Source: Eunapius fragilis
Lineage: Eukaryota; Porifera; Demospongiae; Spongillida; Spongillidae
Direction of reading: 5' to 3'
Assembly: GCA_963681505.1 (NCBI GenBank)
Contig: OY811976.1
Location: 5,942,003-6,006,002 of the forward strand
Length of the DNA stretch: 64,000 nucleotides
Positions 1-12,419 of the stretch are shown here, one piece after another. A program made the position numbers and the translations under genes. Within the stretch, counting starts at the first letter, position 1. Every line of letters starts with the position of its first letter. Under the pieces are notes generated by a model. That model saw only the letters and a list, made by a program, of their open reading frames with translations. It was not told the DNA's origin and did not search any database.

Positions 1-477
1 CGTCTGGCCTCTCTGCTATCTGCCAAATGGAATCAGGCCTATAGCCTAACCATCATGTGGTTGAGATGCCGCCTTGCCTATTCATTGCTGCGAAGTTCAG
101 TTATGTGCATTCGAGGGGCACGCTCTCACCTTGGCCATTATATGTCTGCTACACAACCTCCTCTTGACCTGGTGTCAAGGGAAGCCCTTCTACTTGAACC
201 ATAAATTTTGATATTTTGTTTCCTTTTCATTTATGTGTATAGTTGCTTACTAATATAATAATTTAAAGTGAAAAAAACTGGTTTCAAGGCTGGCACTTTC
301 CTACCCCGCGTACGCGTGGGTTTCTAAGTAAGGCTCGGTATCGATTTTTGCACATTAATCTCCTTGCACCTTATTAAAATTTTATTTGTATATCAATACC
401 CTGGTTAAGTACAATACCGCTTAACGTAAAATAGGCAACGATCTATTCACAGGACTCAGGCATTTCTGAGGCCTCTC
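1..477. other. no gene recognised
   Basis: I see no convincing reading frame, RNA gene or element end here. The sequence is moderately AT-rich and leads into a CT microsatellite. Confidence 0.4.
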
Positions 478-487
478 ACTCTCTCTT

Positions 488-527
<40 letters not shown>

Positions 528-546
528 CCTCTCTCTCTTTCTTTCG
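478..546. repeat. CT/TC microsatellite
   Basis: An almost pure CT dinucleotide run with a few C or T interruptions, ending in CA-rich sequence. Confidence 0.9.
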
Positions 547-590
547 CTCACTCATACACCCACACTTCACTCAAGTATACAACTTGCACA

Positions 591-1437
591 CTAGTTTTGA
601 AAAGAATATATACAATGCAGTCCAAAGATTTTCAAGTCTACACAACAATATCTACCATGTACATGCTGAAGCAGAAAGTCTACTGTTGACAAATAATGAG
701 TAATACCAAAATTGTTGTCTTCACTTCCAGCATCAATGGTTGCTGCCAATAGGTGTCGCATTTCAGCAGTGAGTGGGACATGCGGTGCACTGAGTACAAT
801 TTCATCAACACTGTCCTCACATGACGTTGGAGCTTCTTCATCAATTCCAAAGGTATCATCAGGTATGCTTTGCTCGGGTATGTTGACAGGCAGACTTAAG
901 ATGTACGGATAGTGCTCATCATTCATCATTCCCTTATAAAACAGCTGGTATGGAGACAAGTTATGTTCAGATCGCATAGGGTGATGATTATACTGCATAC
1001 TAAACTCTGCAAGGCTCTTGTTTATTCGGCCAAGGTACACTTAGTGTAGTGAAAACAAATCGATATTATTTGTAGGGTCCAAGAAGCCTTCATCCTCAAG
1101 GTAATAAAACAGTGTGATAAATTGGTGAACTGCAACACGCCTTACATCTCTCCACAGGCGTTCAATTCGGGTGTTGTGCACAGAGCTACCAGTTATGACA
1201 CTTCTTCGATTTAACCCTCATGTTTCAAGCATCCACCCGGCTACTTCAACGTTTTTGGTTCCATGATCTGTCTTGATGCGTGACGGAATAGAGTATGCTC
1301 TGCAAGCATTCAAAAACAAATTGAGAACTGTGTGCGCTTGATTGTTATCTGAGCACTGCAGGTATGTTATCATTCTGGTATAACCATCAATTCCTATAAG
1401 TGGATGAAATTCAAATTACTGAGCGCCAGGCATATGT
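591..1437 (-). pseudogene. integrase-core (rve-type) protein, broken
   Basis: Read on the minus strand, this resembles the integrase-core proteins found in many fish and invertebrate genomes. In order I see LIGIDGYTRMITYLQCS near 1380-1420, KTDHGT near 1265, GSSVHNTRIERLWRDVRR near 1140-1190, and YLGRINKSLAEF at about 1005-1040, followed by HNLSPYQLFYKG. D of IDGYTR, D of KTDHG and E of IERLW fit a D-D-E catalytic set. The frame has stops near 1220 (TGA before GLNRRS), at 1041 (TAA before VYLGR) and near 1410, so no full protein can be made. It is probably transposon-derived. I cannot name the element and see no terminal repeats. Confidence 0.72.
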
Positions 1438-4400
1438 TTAGAGTGTCCCGAGAAGAGGCATGAAAACAAGGGGCAAGGTATATACTGTTGATTGAGGAAT
1501 TTATACAGCATTGCATGCTAAGCTACACACAGCCATGTTATGTAATGTTATGTAATCTCCTTGTATTATCAGTTATATTGTGTCATTTATAATTGCATGT
1601 ACAAACATAGGATAAGCTAAAGCACTAATTTTGTGTTGCCATTGTTACAGCTGTTCTTGTCCATCCAATACATATGATGTCAAGAAATTGTCCATGGACT
1701 TCTGGTCAACTAAGATTTATTTTACATAGACACTTTAATATGTACAAAAATTTGGGTAAATAGTTTGTTAGCATGTTTAGCCTTAATAAAGGAACACATT
1801 TCATGATATTATACATTGCAACAAAATTGTTGAAACCTTGAAGACCAATAATGGTAGAAATGGCGCCCATGATATCTTGAACGGCTCCATGTGCTACAAA
1901 TTATATCAAATTGTGGCAATTCAAGTAGTTGATTACAGCCTCAATATAATAAATAAAACTGTTTTTGCATACACATCTACAGGATACTTTATTTTGCCTT
2001 AGGGAATCAAAATTTTTAATGTAATGGTCTAATTTGTTTCTTCTAAATTCTAAACTTATACATAAAGTGCATGCAGGCAAAATTTGTAGCCCATGTGGTT
2101 AACTAGTAAATATCAAGAGTAAACAATGTTCTTACATAATAGCATCTGGAATATCAGTACACATAGATTCCAGTTTCAAAGTGTAAGTTATAGATTTGTC
2201 AACATTGAGATTAAGCTGACATAACTAAGACACTAGCTACAAGTTATTGATAATAATGACATATTACATTTGCATCCACAATAACAATTATCACTATGAT
2301 ATATTGCCAACGCCTTCACATATCACTACAGCGTGTCTGTACTAAGAGCTTCCAAGATGTTTTTTTTGCCATTTCATTTTTCACCTTTGTTTCCCCAACC
2401 ATACGATTCAATTTCCACATTTGATTGAGCGAGCCATCTTTAGTTGGAGGAATTAATGAAGAATGGTACAGTGTATCAGGTTTGGCAAGGTTTCAAACAA
2501 GTTCAGTTCTATTGTCCTGATTATCACCCCAGGGATAATGGGTTCTTTCTAATTATGAGGGGCCAGGGATACTAAATTATAAGCAAAGTTAATTGATCTA
2601 GGTTGTTTTAGTTATAAACCCAAAATTATTAAACGTAGCCAGTCTTAAATTATAGGGATTTCTTTAGCCTTAATTACATGTACTTGGTTAATGGTGCTAG
2701 TTCCGTATGGGGTATACCCCGTATATAGGGTATACCCCATGAAATTGTGAACTTTTAATTTTAGGTCCAAGACATTGCAAATATTCAACAAACATTACAA
2801 TAATTTAAAGGGATGGTTGAATAGTAAGGGTACACGATACCATAGTATAACTACTTTCCTACAACATGCAATGCTGTGAACAGTTGAGCCAACTTTATCG
2901 ATAAAAAATTATATTCATCTGTTTAGCGGTTTTTATTACCATAACTTCTTCACCCCATTCAAGAAAAAAAGGCTCATGTTGCAACGAGTGCATATCTGTA
3001 ACAGTGAGTGGGTCCCGTGTGTTTTAGGAAAGAAATGAGTATTCCAACATGAATTTGAAAACTGTACATAGCAGCGTACACAGTTACAGAGATGCGCTTG
3101 TTTAAACAACTTTAAGCCTTTTCCTTTTGGTGGGGGGCAGAGTACAATTGTAGCGCTCATATTCTGAATTAAAACAAAGTATGCATTTATGACACATATG
3201 ACTTATATTTCGTTTCATCGTAATAAGTCATTTACATGAAGCACGACTTGTTTTATGAGCAAAAAATGATTCTACTGATACTTAATGTGTCAACTAATGC
3301 ACATTGCATCAGAAAGTAACGGACTGACAGTTTAAATAAGTTCAATATAGCGAAGCACAGGTGCAGCCATTTTGTTGTTGATCGAATAATAGAACTGGAT
3401 GCATGTGGCTACAATAACTGTCAAAGCCACAAAACAACTGACTATAGTTAATATACTAACAGCAAGCTGAGTACCTACATGTAAGGGTTTTAATTTACCA
3501 TCGCTGCTGTGTACAACTATTTATCACCATTAAATAGTGTAATGTATGTGTGTGAGACCAATATATAAATCTTTGCTCTAACTTGATTTGGCAGCGTGTG
3601 GTTAACATTGAAATGAAGACCACGCAAACGTATGTTTAAGGCAGTGCAGTATTTTAATGCAAAAGAATTAAAAGCTGAAATTATGCGTAAAAGTACATAA
3701 CCCTAAGCTTCACATTCGCTGAAAGTTAGGGTAAAATAATGGTTTGTAGGTTTCATGCCCTTCATTTTATACCCATAATTTTGGGGTATACCCCGAAACG
3801 GAAAAGATTAATGTTGATGTCAAAGTGCTAAAGATTTACATGTATACCACAGGGACCTCTCATTTAGAGAATATATTGAGGCATTTTAACCTTTACTCCA
3901 ATTACATGTGAATTTGCTAACTGCAAGGCATCAAAGATAAATACATCCATAAAGCAGGATTGATCATCTACCTTCGAGCACTTCCTAAATTCTTTATAGG
4001 AGTTAAAGTTTGTTAGTTTATCCATAAATATATAACTACTGCTTGTCTAATACAAATAATGTTATAATGATATAAGCAAAAAGGTTAAAATGAAATGACA
4101 AAAAAGATTATTGTTGGTACCTGCAACTATTATGAACTTTTATAATTTTTAAATTAAAATTTACAAATTATTATATCTCTGTTGCAACTTTTGTACCAAA
4201 GTGTGCATATTTAAGTTCCATTCGTTAAGTTGTTTTAATATTGCTTACACAGGTTTCCTTGCAATTTTGAAACCAACACCCAGATATCCAAGATTCAAAC
4301 ATAATCATGACTACCATCATTATAATAGATTTAGAGCCTACTGCAAAATTGAATACCTCTGTTATCCAATAACTTTGATTGTTAAGGTTTTTTTACTCCA

Positions 4401-5600
4401 TCTTGAATAATTTTGATTGAAAATTTCCCATACATTCCTTATTACTAAATCCAAAAGTATATATGTTCGTTAAAGTACATCATCTGCAGACTTAAATACT
4501 TAAAAAGTAAAGTTAATTAATGGTTGGTATCAACAATAGTTCTGGAAGCTCTAGGAGTGAAACACTAATTCACCATGTGAGAATATTGTTAAGTATTACA
4601 TGTATTTGTTTCATTGGTTTTTGTGTTTCGAATGATTACAAAATCATGCATGCAATTGTGCTGGGGATAAACATTAGGTCACTTCACCACTACATGTTTT
4701 ATGCTGATGTAAATGCAAAGGACAACGCATGTCCTGGGTGCAAAACACAAGAAGTACTGTGCAAACGTAGCGTAAATATAGGACATGCATGTAATTGTAT
4801 TAAAAAATAATATATGACACATTCCATGAGAATTTTGGACTTGTGGATTTATAATATTACGGGAGGTGCATTGGCATGAAAATTGTATTTAAGAATTAAT
4901 AAGTACCAGACGCATAAAGTACAAAGCAAATCTCATTACATCTCATGAAAACATACCTCCATGAATAATCAGTTTCCACTGAACAAGTTTATGGTGACCA
5001 TCCAGATGCATAGATGTAGGATTATATGATATCCAAATATGCACTGGACAAAGTGGAGCAAAATGCTTAAAAGGGTTTTAATGGATGCATGAGTATAAAA
5101 ATCTGTTGCACAAAAAGTTTGTGTTGGTTGTTGGTTGCACATCATTAGAAGATCTTATCACACCTAACACATGCGACTAAATAACATGTTATAAAATGGT
5201 AAAACTTGATATATACATGTACAGCTAAGTCTAATTGATGTAAAACTAACGGGCAATAATCTTTTATTATTGCAGCATCACTCTGGGTGTTCTAAATTAG
5301 CCAACAGCTTTGTATTGTGCAATACAAATGAAATTTAAGAGTGCAGCTACATGTCTATATGGATGCAAATATTGAGATTGAGTTTATTCAAGTCTAAGCT
5401 AGTGATTGAAATCTTTAAATACTACACTGGTGTAAATTTAAACAATTGCCATGTGATTGACTTACCACAATGCATTAGGACCTGGTACATGATAAGCTCT
5501 GCGATATGTAACAGTAAGGCTCCATAACATTCTCCCCAGTGGATCAATGCGGCGAAGAGATTGTAGAACTCTTGTTCTTTGAACATATATTTGTCTTGTA
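1438..5600. other. AT-rich intergenic sequence
   Basis: About 4 kb with no coding frame I can support; the short open frames at 2936-3160, 4201-4410 and 4520-4810 show no motif. The only obvious structure is a set of short GGGGTATACCCC palindromes, listed separately. Decayed 3' sequence of the neighbouring CACTA transposase may extend into the right end. Confidence 0.5.
2707..2740. repeat. tandem GGGGTATACCCC palindromes
   Basis: Two adjacent near-copies of the self-complementary 12-mer GGGGTATACCCC, spaced by CGTATATA. A third copy lies alone at about 3783-3794. Function unknown. Confidence 0.6.
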
Positions 5601-5608
5601 CGCAATTG

Positions 5609-8267
5609 TTAATGCTCCAATAACCATTTGCACATCATTTGAGTGCGTAGTTGCAAATGATGGCAATTCCTGTCTAAATACTGCAGTGTGGTATAATTTT
5701 CATGTTGTTTTAAATGCTTATGCACCAATTGCAATGTTAGTCCAACATCTGTGTTGAAGATCAACTGGTCAACTATGTTTCCTCTACCGTGGTAGAGATG
5801 CTTCAGCTGTCCATTCTTGCTTTCCATACAAAATGCTGAGTATGCCCATAGTGGGTCCATCTGTCTCACATACATTGTTAGGTGATAGATACAGTGAGTG
5901 AACATTGGGTGTGCATGATGATTCACCATACAGTTCAGGCATCATAACATAAAACTCATTCAGCATGAGTTCTGCTGCATCAATATGAGATAATGCTATC
6001 TTCCCTTGCAAAAGTATATGCATAGCACATACTAATAGTGCAAAATGATGTAAGTATAGAGGAGGAAGAAAACCATGTAGAAGAGGAAGAGAGTAGAAAA
6101 GTAGCCAGTTTCTTAATTCAGATGCTTTCCAATGCATGTGTGATGTAATGCTTCTTGAAGAACGACTAAACCTCATGTGGTGGACGTTGCTTAATAAGGA
6201 CTGCATTGATATCTGACACTTTACGTCCAAGATAATAGGCTTTTCCATGATTCATACTGTCAAACCAGAAGTTGAGCATCATCCTTGTGACCCTCTCCAC
6301 AACTGAATGCATATATTCAGATGGAATTGAGTATACAAGATTGAGAGATGATGATAAGGGAGATACTCCTGTCACTCCATTAACTGCTTCTCCTGTTGTT
6401 AATGCTTTTTCCCCATCTTCAATCACCTTATCGTATGTTCTCATTGGATACTTGCTTGGTAGGTATACACGAGCACCATTAGAAAGCCTCTTTCCAGGGT
6501 GCAGACAAGCAGAGCACCCGCATTCACCATTGTAATGTTTTTCACATAACACACTGCATTTAGCAGGGGCATCGAAAACTCCAACCACCAGTTTTGCATA
6601 ATACTTGATGCAGCCAGATGATGTCTGTACAGTTATTCCATGTTCCCTCCATGTTTCTATATACTGTACCACAGGTTTTAAGAGGATTTCCATATCTGGT
6701 TTAGAGGGCCCTTGCCACAAACCGCACAAAATTATATATTTTTCTTTAATTCGAATTTGTGGAGGAAGATTGTGTATTATTAAGTACACAGGCCAAAGGG
6801 TAGATTTTGTAGATTTAAATATTGGAATACCATCCGTTGAAATGCCAAGAGCAAGAAACCTATTTGATTGAAGATCAACATCTTTTCTTAGTGCTTCACC
6901 ACTCCAGATGTCATCCACACAATTGCTATCTTTATGTGGTTCATGTGCTTCTAGTTTATCCCAATGATCTGCATCCATGCATGAATATACAATTAATTTA
7001 TATTTACATAAATAGTGATGTTCAGTTGTGTATTGCTTACATTTGTCTGTATTTTAAAGGTGAGAGCTAGCATTATTGCTTTTTTATTTAAAAAATGCAA
7101 TTATACAACTAAACTTACTTGAAGTTATAGTTTGCAGTGACTTCTCAATTTGAATATGAATCAAATTGCCTATCAGGGATGAAGAATGACAATTTGGGCA
7201 GTTAACATTCCTAGATGTACCATGGCAAGGAGTTGAGCACTGACTGCAGACCTTTGATGATGTGTAAGGAACAGAATAGGCCTTTAAAAACTTTTTCAGG
7301 ATAAACAGTGTCTTCGGGAGCTTGCTTGATTGTGGACATATAATATGGAGTAATACTAACAATTCTTGGATGGCTTTATATGATAATTTTGCCCTAATTG
7401 CATATTGCATAATACTGCAGTAAGCTCCACACACAGTTACTGTGGCTCCTTCATACAATGACTGAAACCATGACTGTGACATTTTTTCTATACTCCATTC
7501 CATGTTAATGGAATCTTCCTCATTTTCACCACCACCTCCAATACCACCACCACCAATTCCATCATCTCCAATATCATCATCTTCATCATCATCACCATCA
7601 TCACCCCCACTATCCTCATCGTTACTAGAACCAACACCACTACCTGCACCATCAAGATCATCATCACCTTCATGTTCAGCACCACCACCACTGTCACGGT
7701 CATCATCACTACCATGAACACCACAAGCACCACTACCATGAACACCACTACCTCCACCATCAGTGTCATCCCCTTCATGCTCAGCACCACCACCACTGTC
7801 ACAATCATCATCACGACCATGAACACCACAAGCACCACTACCATGAACACCACTACCTCCACCATCAGTGTCATCACCTTCATGCTCAGCACCACCACCA
7901 CTGTCACTATCATCATCACTACATGAACACCACTACCATGAACACCACTAATGTCATCACCTTCACATTCAGCATCACCACCACTGTCACCATCATCACC
8001 ACCACCAACACCACTACCTCCACCATTACATTCTTCTCCAATTTTAGCACCACAATGAACATCATAATCATTACAGCTATTATCATCATCAGCTGTTGCA
8101 AATGATGTAATAATAATGAATAACTGTATGAAAACCTTCAATAACTCACCCAAAGGTTTGTCTAAAGAAGATTCACCCATGTCATCATCAGAAACAAACT
8201 TCTCAGCAACTGTATAGGTACATGATTGCATGCATATATAGATTGCATGGTCAGTATTATTATTCAA
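5609..8267 (-). pseudogene. CACTA/EnSpm (tnp2-type) transposase, broken
   Basis: Decayed cut-and-paste transposase of the CACTA/EnSpm superfamily (Transposase_21/tnp2 fold). Exon 1 (8267-8150) starts MNNNTDHAIY; a 57-bp intron (8149-8093) follows; then an Asp/Gly-rich stretch of ~36-residue repeats. The family N-terminal region (SLYEGATVTVCGAYC, then a CSQC...CPNC cysteine set) lies at about 7120-7500. A second intron (7118-6969) leads to DHWDKLEAHE, then STDGIPIFKS and LWPVYLIIHNLPP, typical of tnp2 proteins. The C-terminal part (WKASELRNWLLFYSLP, then HGRGNIVDQLIF) continues to about 5609. Frameshifts near 7921 (one base missing in a repeat copy), near 6180 and near 5890 make it non-functional. 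I did not find the CACTA terminal repeats. Confidence 0.82.
7660..7990 (-). repeat. ~108-bp coding tandem repeat, acidic linker
   Basis: About three imperfect ~108-bp units starting near 7682, 7790 and 7898, inside the CACTA transposase. On the minus strand each encodes ~36 residues rich in Asp, Gly, Ser and His (GDDTDGGGSGVHGSGACGVHG-like). One unit lacks a base near 7921, shifting the frame. Confidence 0.7.
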
Positions 8268-8853
8268 TATGCAGCGCTGCGCGCATGAGAGACTATATAA
8301 TAACTTAGTTCCTTTATGGGCACTTCAAATATTTAGAGGTTCGCTCAGGCTATGTATGTGAGGGTATGCCTTTATGTAGCATCAGGGAATGCAATATATA
8401 CATGCATGTATACATGCACGTATACCTCGATCTCGTTTTACCATAGCCCGAAAAGAGATATTACTGAACTATTGCTACATTAATATACTTACTCATGTAC
8501 GGCTTGGCTGGGTTGAAGCCAAAAAACATGATGACCGGACGTGTAACCACAGGCATGCATACATATACATTTATAATCATATATGCGTGCACGTGTCAGT
8601 CACCTATCAAGGGATGTGTAGCTTATCTTGAATACTTCTGTGAGTTCTTCCGATGTCTCCAGGAAGTTGTTCTCGGAACAGTAGTCAAAGAGTCTTTAAG
8701 ATACTTGCGATACTTTCCACGCCATTTCACCACCGTTGCAATTGTTTCCATTTTGCAGTGTGAATAAATATGTTCAATTTGCCGTATATAAAACAATACA
8801 TTTTTAAGTATCGATCAGCACGTGGCGATCACTTACAGCTACAGGTTCAAGAT
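8268..8853. promoter_or_regulatory. divergent intergenic/promoter region
   Basis: 586 bp separate the CACTA transposase start (-) from the BEN gene start (+). A TATA-like TATATAAAA at 8785-8793 lies about 60 bp before the BEN ATG at 8854. The rest shows nothing specific. Confidence 0.45.
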
Positions 8854-10923
8854 ATGTCTGGAGATGGTAATAAGAGGAAAAGGAAGCCTACACCCAAAAT
8901 GGCTGAGTCAGAATGTGAAGAAGTGTTACTTGACCAAAAACAGTAAGGCGTGCACCATATGCATGCAATATATTAACGCGCGTAGCTATATTAATTGACA
9001 CGTACATGGAGTGAGAATTGTGGCCGGACCAGTGCGCAAGATCGGAGCATATGTAGCTACTTGGGGTATATTATGCAAAGGACGAGCTCCAAACCGCGTT
9101 AATTTTTATTGCGGTATGCTAGTATATGTTATTCAAAGACATAGTGATTGTTACCACGTGTATGTAGAGAGAACCCAGTCATGTACAGGCATACAGCTAC
9201 CTGGACATGAACTGGATAGAAATGACGGGAAAAAATAGATATATCGGTTTTGGCGCCAAAACACGTAGCTTGGTCGCGAGGTGTTATTGACCGCAATGAC
9301 TAATAAATGTATACACTGCGCGTAGCAAAAATAATTAATTAATTCATATACTATATATAGGAAGAATTGTTCTGAAATGTTCGCAAACGGGAGAGACTTT
9401 GTTTGCACAAGTCAAAGATGTGACCCAGGAAGACATGAAGCCTGTTTCTAATCTGACAAAGGGGGCGGAGCTTCTCTATGAATTTAAAGGGAGAGCATAC
9501 CCTGTCCAATTTGTTTCTTACAAAGGTATATATAATAGCTATACATAAATGAATACTCTATTCCTTTACAGAGGAGATCCCTATGACATCCAAGCACAAA
9601 GTAGGAATCACATGCTGTATTATTCATCAAGTTTAACTTAAACGTTGTTTAGAAATCAAAGCAAGCCACCAAGATTCCCTCAACAGCTCCAGTATTGCAG
9701 CATGGATCAGAATGAAATATTACAACCATATGTGTACCTCCAAAATAGGTTGATACCACAACAAGCAGCAAAAGGCACATTGATCAAGACAAACCAAAGG
9801 TTTGTTTCTTGTATGAATTAACTGTCAATGTGATAGGCATAGATTATATGCATATGTCATTCAATGCTGTGCAGGATTCATTCTTGCTTGACGATAAAGC
9901 AATGAGGAGGGATATAATGATGAAAGCAGCATCAGGTATGTATCTAGAGAAAGTAAATAATGCAGAGTAAAAATTTTACCAGTTTCAATCTAATACAACA
10001 ACACATCAGCTGGCAGTGGAGGTGAAATGGTGTGTAAAAATTACTATATTGTATAGCATGTTATTTACTGAACCATATTTTATGCTAATTCAGAATGAAA
10101 CGAGTCCAGAAGGCGTACTGACAGTATTTCAATTGAAAATTATGCTAATATGCTATTATGTATTAGTTATTTATAGAATCTGGTGTCAAAGGCTATTGGA
10201 AAGCTCGATGGAATGGCTGCTGTACAAGCTGAAATATGTGACAAGATGGAGATTTTGAACCTGTTAAAGTCCACACCAACATTGCATCCTGCAGCAGAAA
10301 ACATTCCCATTGCAGGTACATGTAGTATTATTATAAGAGTATGACACAATGTACTATGTCTTACACAACCTCAATCCCCAGCGACTAACCTCTTAAAGTC
10401 CATACCAACATTGCCTCCTGCAGCAGAAAACATTCCCATCACAGGTACCATAGAGTACGATACAATGTATAATCCTTATGAAATGCCTTTAATTTATACA
10501 GAATCTCAAACCCAAGCAATTAACCTACCTGCAACCACAGGAAGCAACGAGGTTATAGTGAGTTGTAATGGAAAAAACCTTTTTACCCATGCATATATGT
10601 GGCCTGCGATCACATGCAGGTGAACAGAACAAATGTGATGCTAATTCCTTTAAAGAATCCATACACATTTGGATTCAGTTTGTTAGATATGTTTTTTTCA
10701 AAAGAAGAACTCTCTGTGTCCCTACTATTCCACAGCAACAAGAGTGATAGGGTTGCCCTTGATCAAGCCAAGGTTTCTAAGATCATTGGTTAGATTGAAT
10801 TGCTTCTTGAAATGTATTTATTAAGATTTTATTCCAGAGATTATGAATAAGCGGTACCGACCTGAACAATGGGACATGAAGACATTCGTAACAAAAGCCA
10901 ACCAGAAGTGCAGGGACTCTTAG
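8854..10923 (+). CDS. BEN-domain protein, 11 exons, intact
   Basis: Exons, inferred from GT-AG sites with matching phases: 8854-8942, 9365-9525, 9572-9600, 9653-9691, 9875-9935, 10010-10029, 10177-10315, 10382-10444, 10502-10557, 10620-10788, 10838-10923. They total 912 nt, a 303-residue protein ending in TAG. It starts MSGDGNKRKRKPTPK, nuclear-signal-like. Exon 2 encodes a small globular piece (KGAELLYEFKGRAYPVQFVS), like the Tudor-like part found in some BEN proteins. A Leu-rich/coiled part follows (exon 7), then a BEN domain in exons 10-11: NPYTFGFSLLDMFFSKEEL, LDQAKVSKIIG, and the diagnostic TFVTKANQKCRD near the C-terminus. BEN domains bind DNA or chromatin proteins. Exon 8 duplicates the end of exon 7. 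Exon 4 is the least certain, because alternative splicing there is possible. Confidence 0.8.
10259..10500 (+). repeat. tandem exon duplication in the BEN gene
   Basis: Two ~129-bp units (TTAAAGTCC at 10264 and 10393) cover the end of exon 7 plus its intron, then exon 8 plus its intron. The encoded ends are near-identical: NLLKSTPTLHPAAENIPIAG and NLLKSIPTLPPAAENIPITG. Splice sites and phase 1 are kept in both. Confidence 0.85.
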
Positions 10924-11004
10924 CCTTAGTGTTTTACAAAATTATATCTGTGCCGATTAATTCATTATTAATGCCTTGCTAAGTCGTACCATGATCTGCA
11001 TGGA

Positions 11005-11222
11005 TCTGGGGTAGTCTTGATAAGTCTTTGTTCCAAATTCAGGTCAAGTCTTGATAAGACTTGATAGGACATGATAATCTTTGCTAAGTCTTGCTAAGTC
11101 TTGCTAAGTCTTGCCAAGTCATGCTTGGTAAGTCTTGATAAGACTTGGTAAAACTAGAGCAAGTCTTGTGAGGTGAAGCTTGGTAAGTCTTGACAAGTCA
11201 TGATAAGACTTGACAAAACGTT
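11005..11222. repeat. AAGTCTTG / CAAGACTT short-motif cluster
   Basis: More than a dozen copies of AAGTCTTG-like and inverted CAAGACTT-like 8-10-mers just downstream of the BEN gene. Such mixed-orientation clusters are typical of subterminal regions of CACTA-like DNA transposons. No terminal repeat was identified. Confidence 0.55.
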
Positions 11223-11239
11223 CCAAGAATTTTTCTAGG

Positions 11240-11400
11240 GACGCACGCACGCAAAGCACACGCGAGTACCCACACGCACGCACGCAAAACACACGCGAGT
11301 ATCCACACGCACGCACGCAAAGCACACGCGAGTATCCACACGCACGCACGCAAAGCACACGCGAGTATCCACACGCACGTACGCGCGAGTACCCACACGT
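11240..11400. repeat. 33-bp minisatellite
   Basis: Four near-identical 33-bp units (ACGCACGCACGC followed by AAAGCACACGCGAGTA and CCCAC) plus a shortened fifth. The period is 11 codons, so long shadow frames appear on both strands; I do not regard these as genes. Confidence 0.85.
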
Positions 11401-11424
11401 TCTGCACTCGCAAATTACATACAT

Positions 11425-12364
11425 GTGATAGGCATACGCGTACGCGAGTACCTAAAGATGCTGCTGTTTGTTTTTATTTTATAAATAACCAACCTGCCTG
11501 GCACCCACAGTGAATTATCAACTTGAAACGATCTAATACCTGCACTAAGCGCGCGAGCGATCGACCGGCAGGACTATATCTATATGCTAAAGAGCTAGAT
11601 CGATTAAATTATAATTGGGTGGGACTGGGTACTCAAGCTCTTCTATACTCACGGGTGTTACGATCCATTGAATTGATGGACAAAAAGTCCTACGCCCCAA
11701 AATTTTGAAATGGCAATTACCTCACCTAGCAACGGTTGTAATGATTTGTACCCGTTGGAATTCGTTGTACAGTTACTGAATAGAACACGTGATGACCCTT
11801 TAGACGAAGTATTGTTGAAGATGAACCTGTGCTCTACTGAACGAGGTATGTTTGGGCATCAAAGATGCTTTCGGTCTGGAGAAGTGTCGTTCAAAAGCGG
11901 CCTACTTACGCGGAGGTAGATTTTCAAAGCTAGTTAGTCCGGGACGTGCGAACTTCCAGTTGAGAAACGACTTTTACAAAGGTATTGTACATAGATAGAG
12001 CTTTCGTTTTATGTTACTCTTTTTCTGAGACGCGACTTATATGCTTCAAAAGTAACGGGCAAACATCGTCAAGTGGAATAGAGAACGCGCGTGTTGTGTT
12101 TTGTGTACGTGAATATAAATCCACTATACTATGAAGCAGCAGTGTGTTTTGGCATACGTTTTGCTGTCTTTGTGGGTGGCTGAGCATGGATTGAGTCAGG
12201 AGCAATACTTATGAAGTGATCTTTAACGATGCACCGTAGCCTCTATTCTTTGTTTCTGATTGAACTGCATGTAAGTGGAGTTCATATGCTAGATTTGAAT
12301 TGCTAAGTATATTTTGTCCATCCTGTCTCATGGCAACCTATTTAATGCTATTATGTCTGAAAGG
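11425..12364. other. no gene recognised
   Basis: Only short frames. At 11690-11740 there is a partial match (CTACGCCC, AAATTTTGAAAT, CTAGCAACGG) to the dispersed repeat also seen at 15491-15560. The frame at 11710-11919 shows no recognisable motif. Confidence 0.35.
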
Positions 12365-12365
12365 T

Positions 12366-12416
<51 letters not shown>
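12365..12416. repeat. TG microsatellite
   Basis: An uninterrupted TG dinucleotide run of about 50 bp, directly beside the family U copy. Confidence 0.95.
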
Positions 12417-12419
12417 CAC

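Noticed and set aside
4201-4810. Short plus-strand frames as small genes
   Set aside because: AT-rich, no motif, no splice-consistent neighbours.
7672-8105. Thr-rich plus-strand frames at 7672-8105 and the Val/Met-rich minus frame
   Set aside because: Off-frame readings of the acidic repeat of the CACTA transposase.
11240-11400. Overlapping 60-100 codon frames on both strands
   Set aside because: They come from a 33-bp tandem repeat whose period is a multiple of three; no domain.
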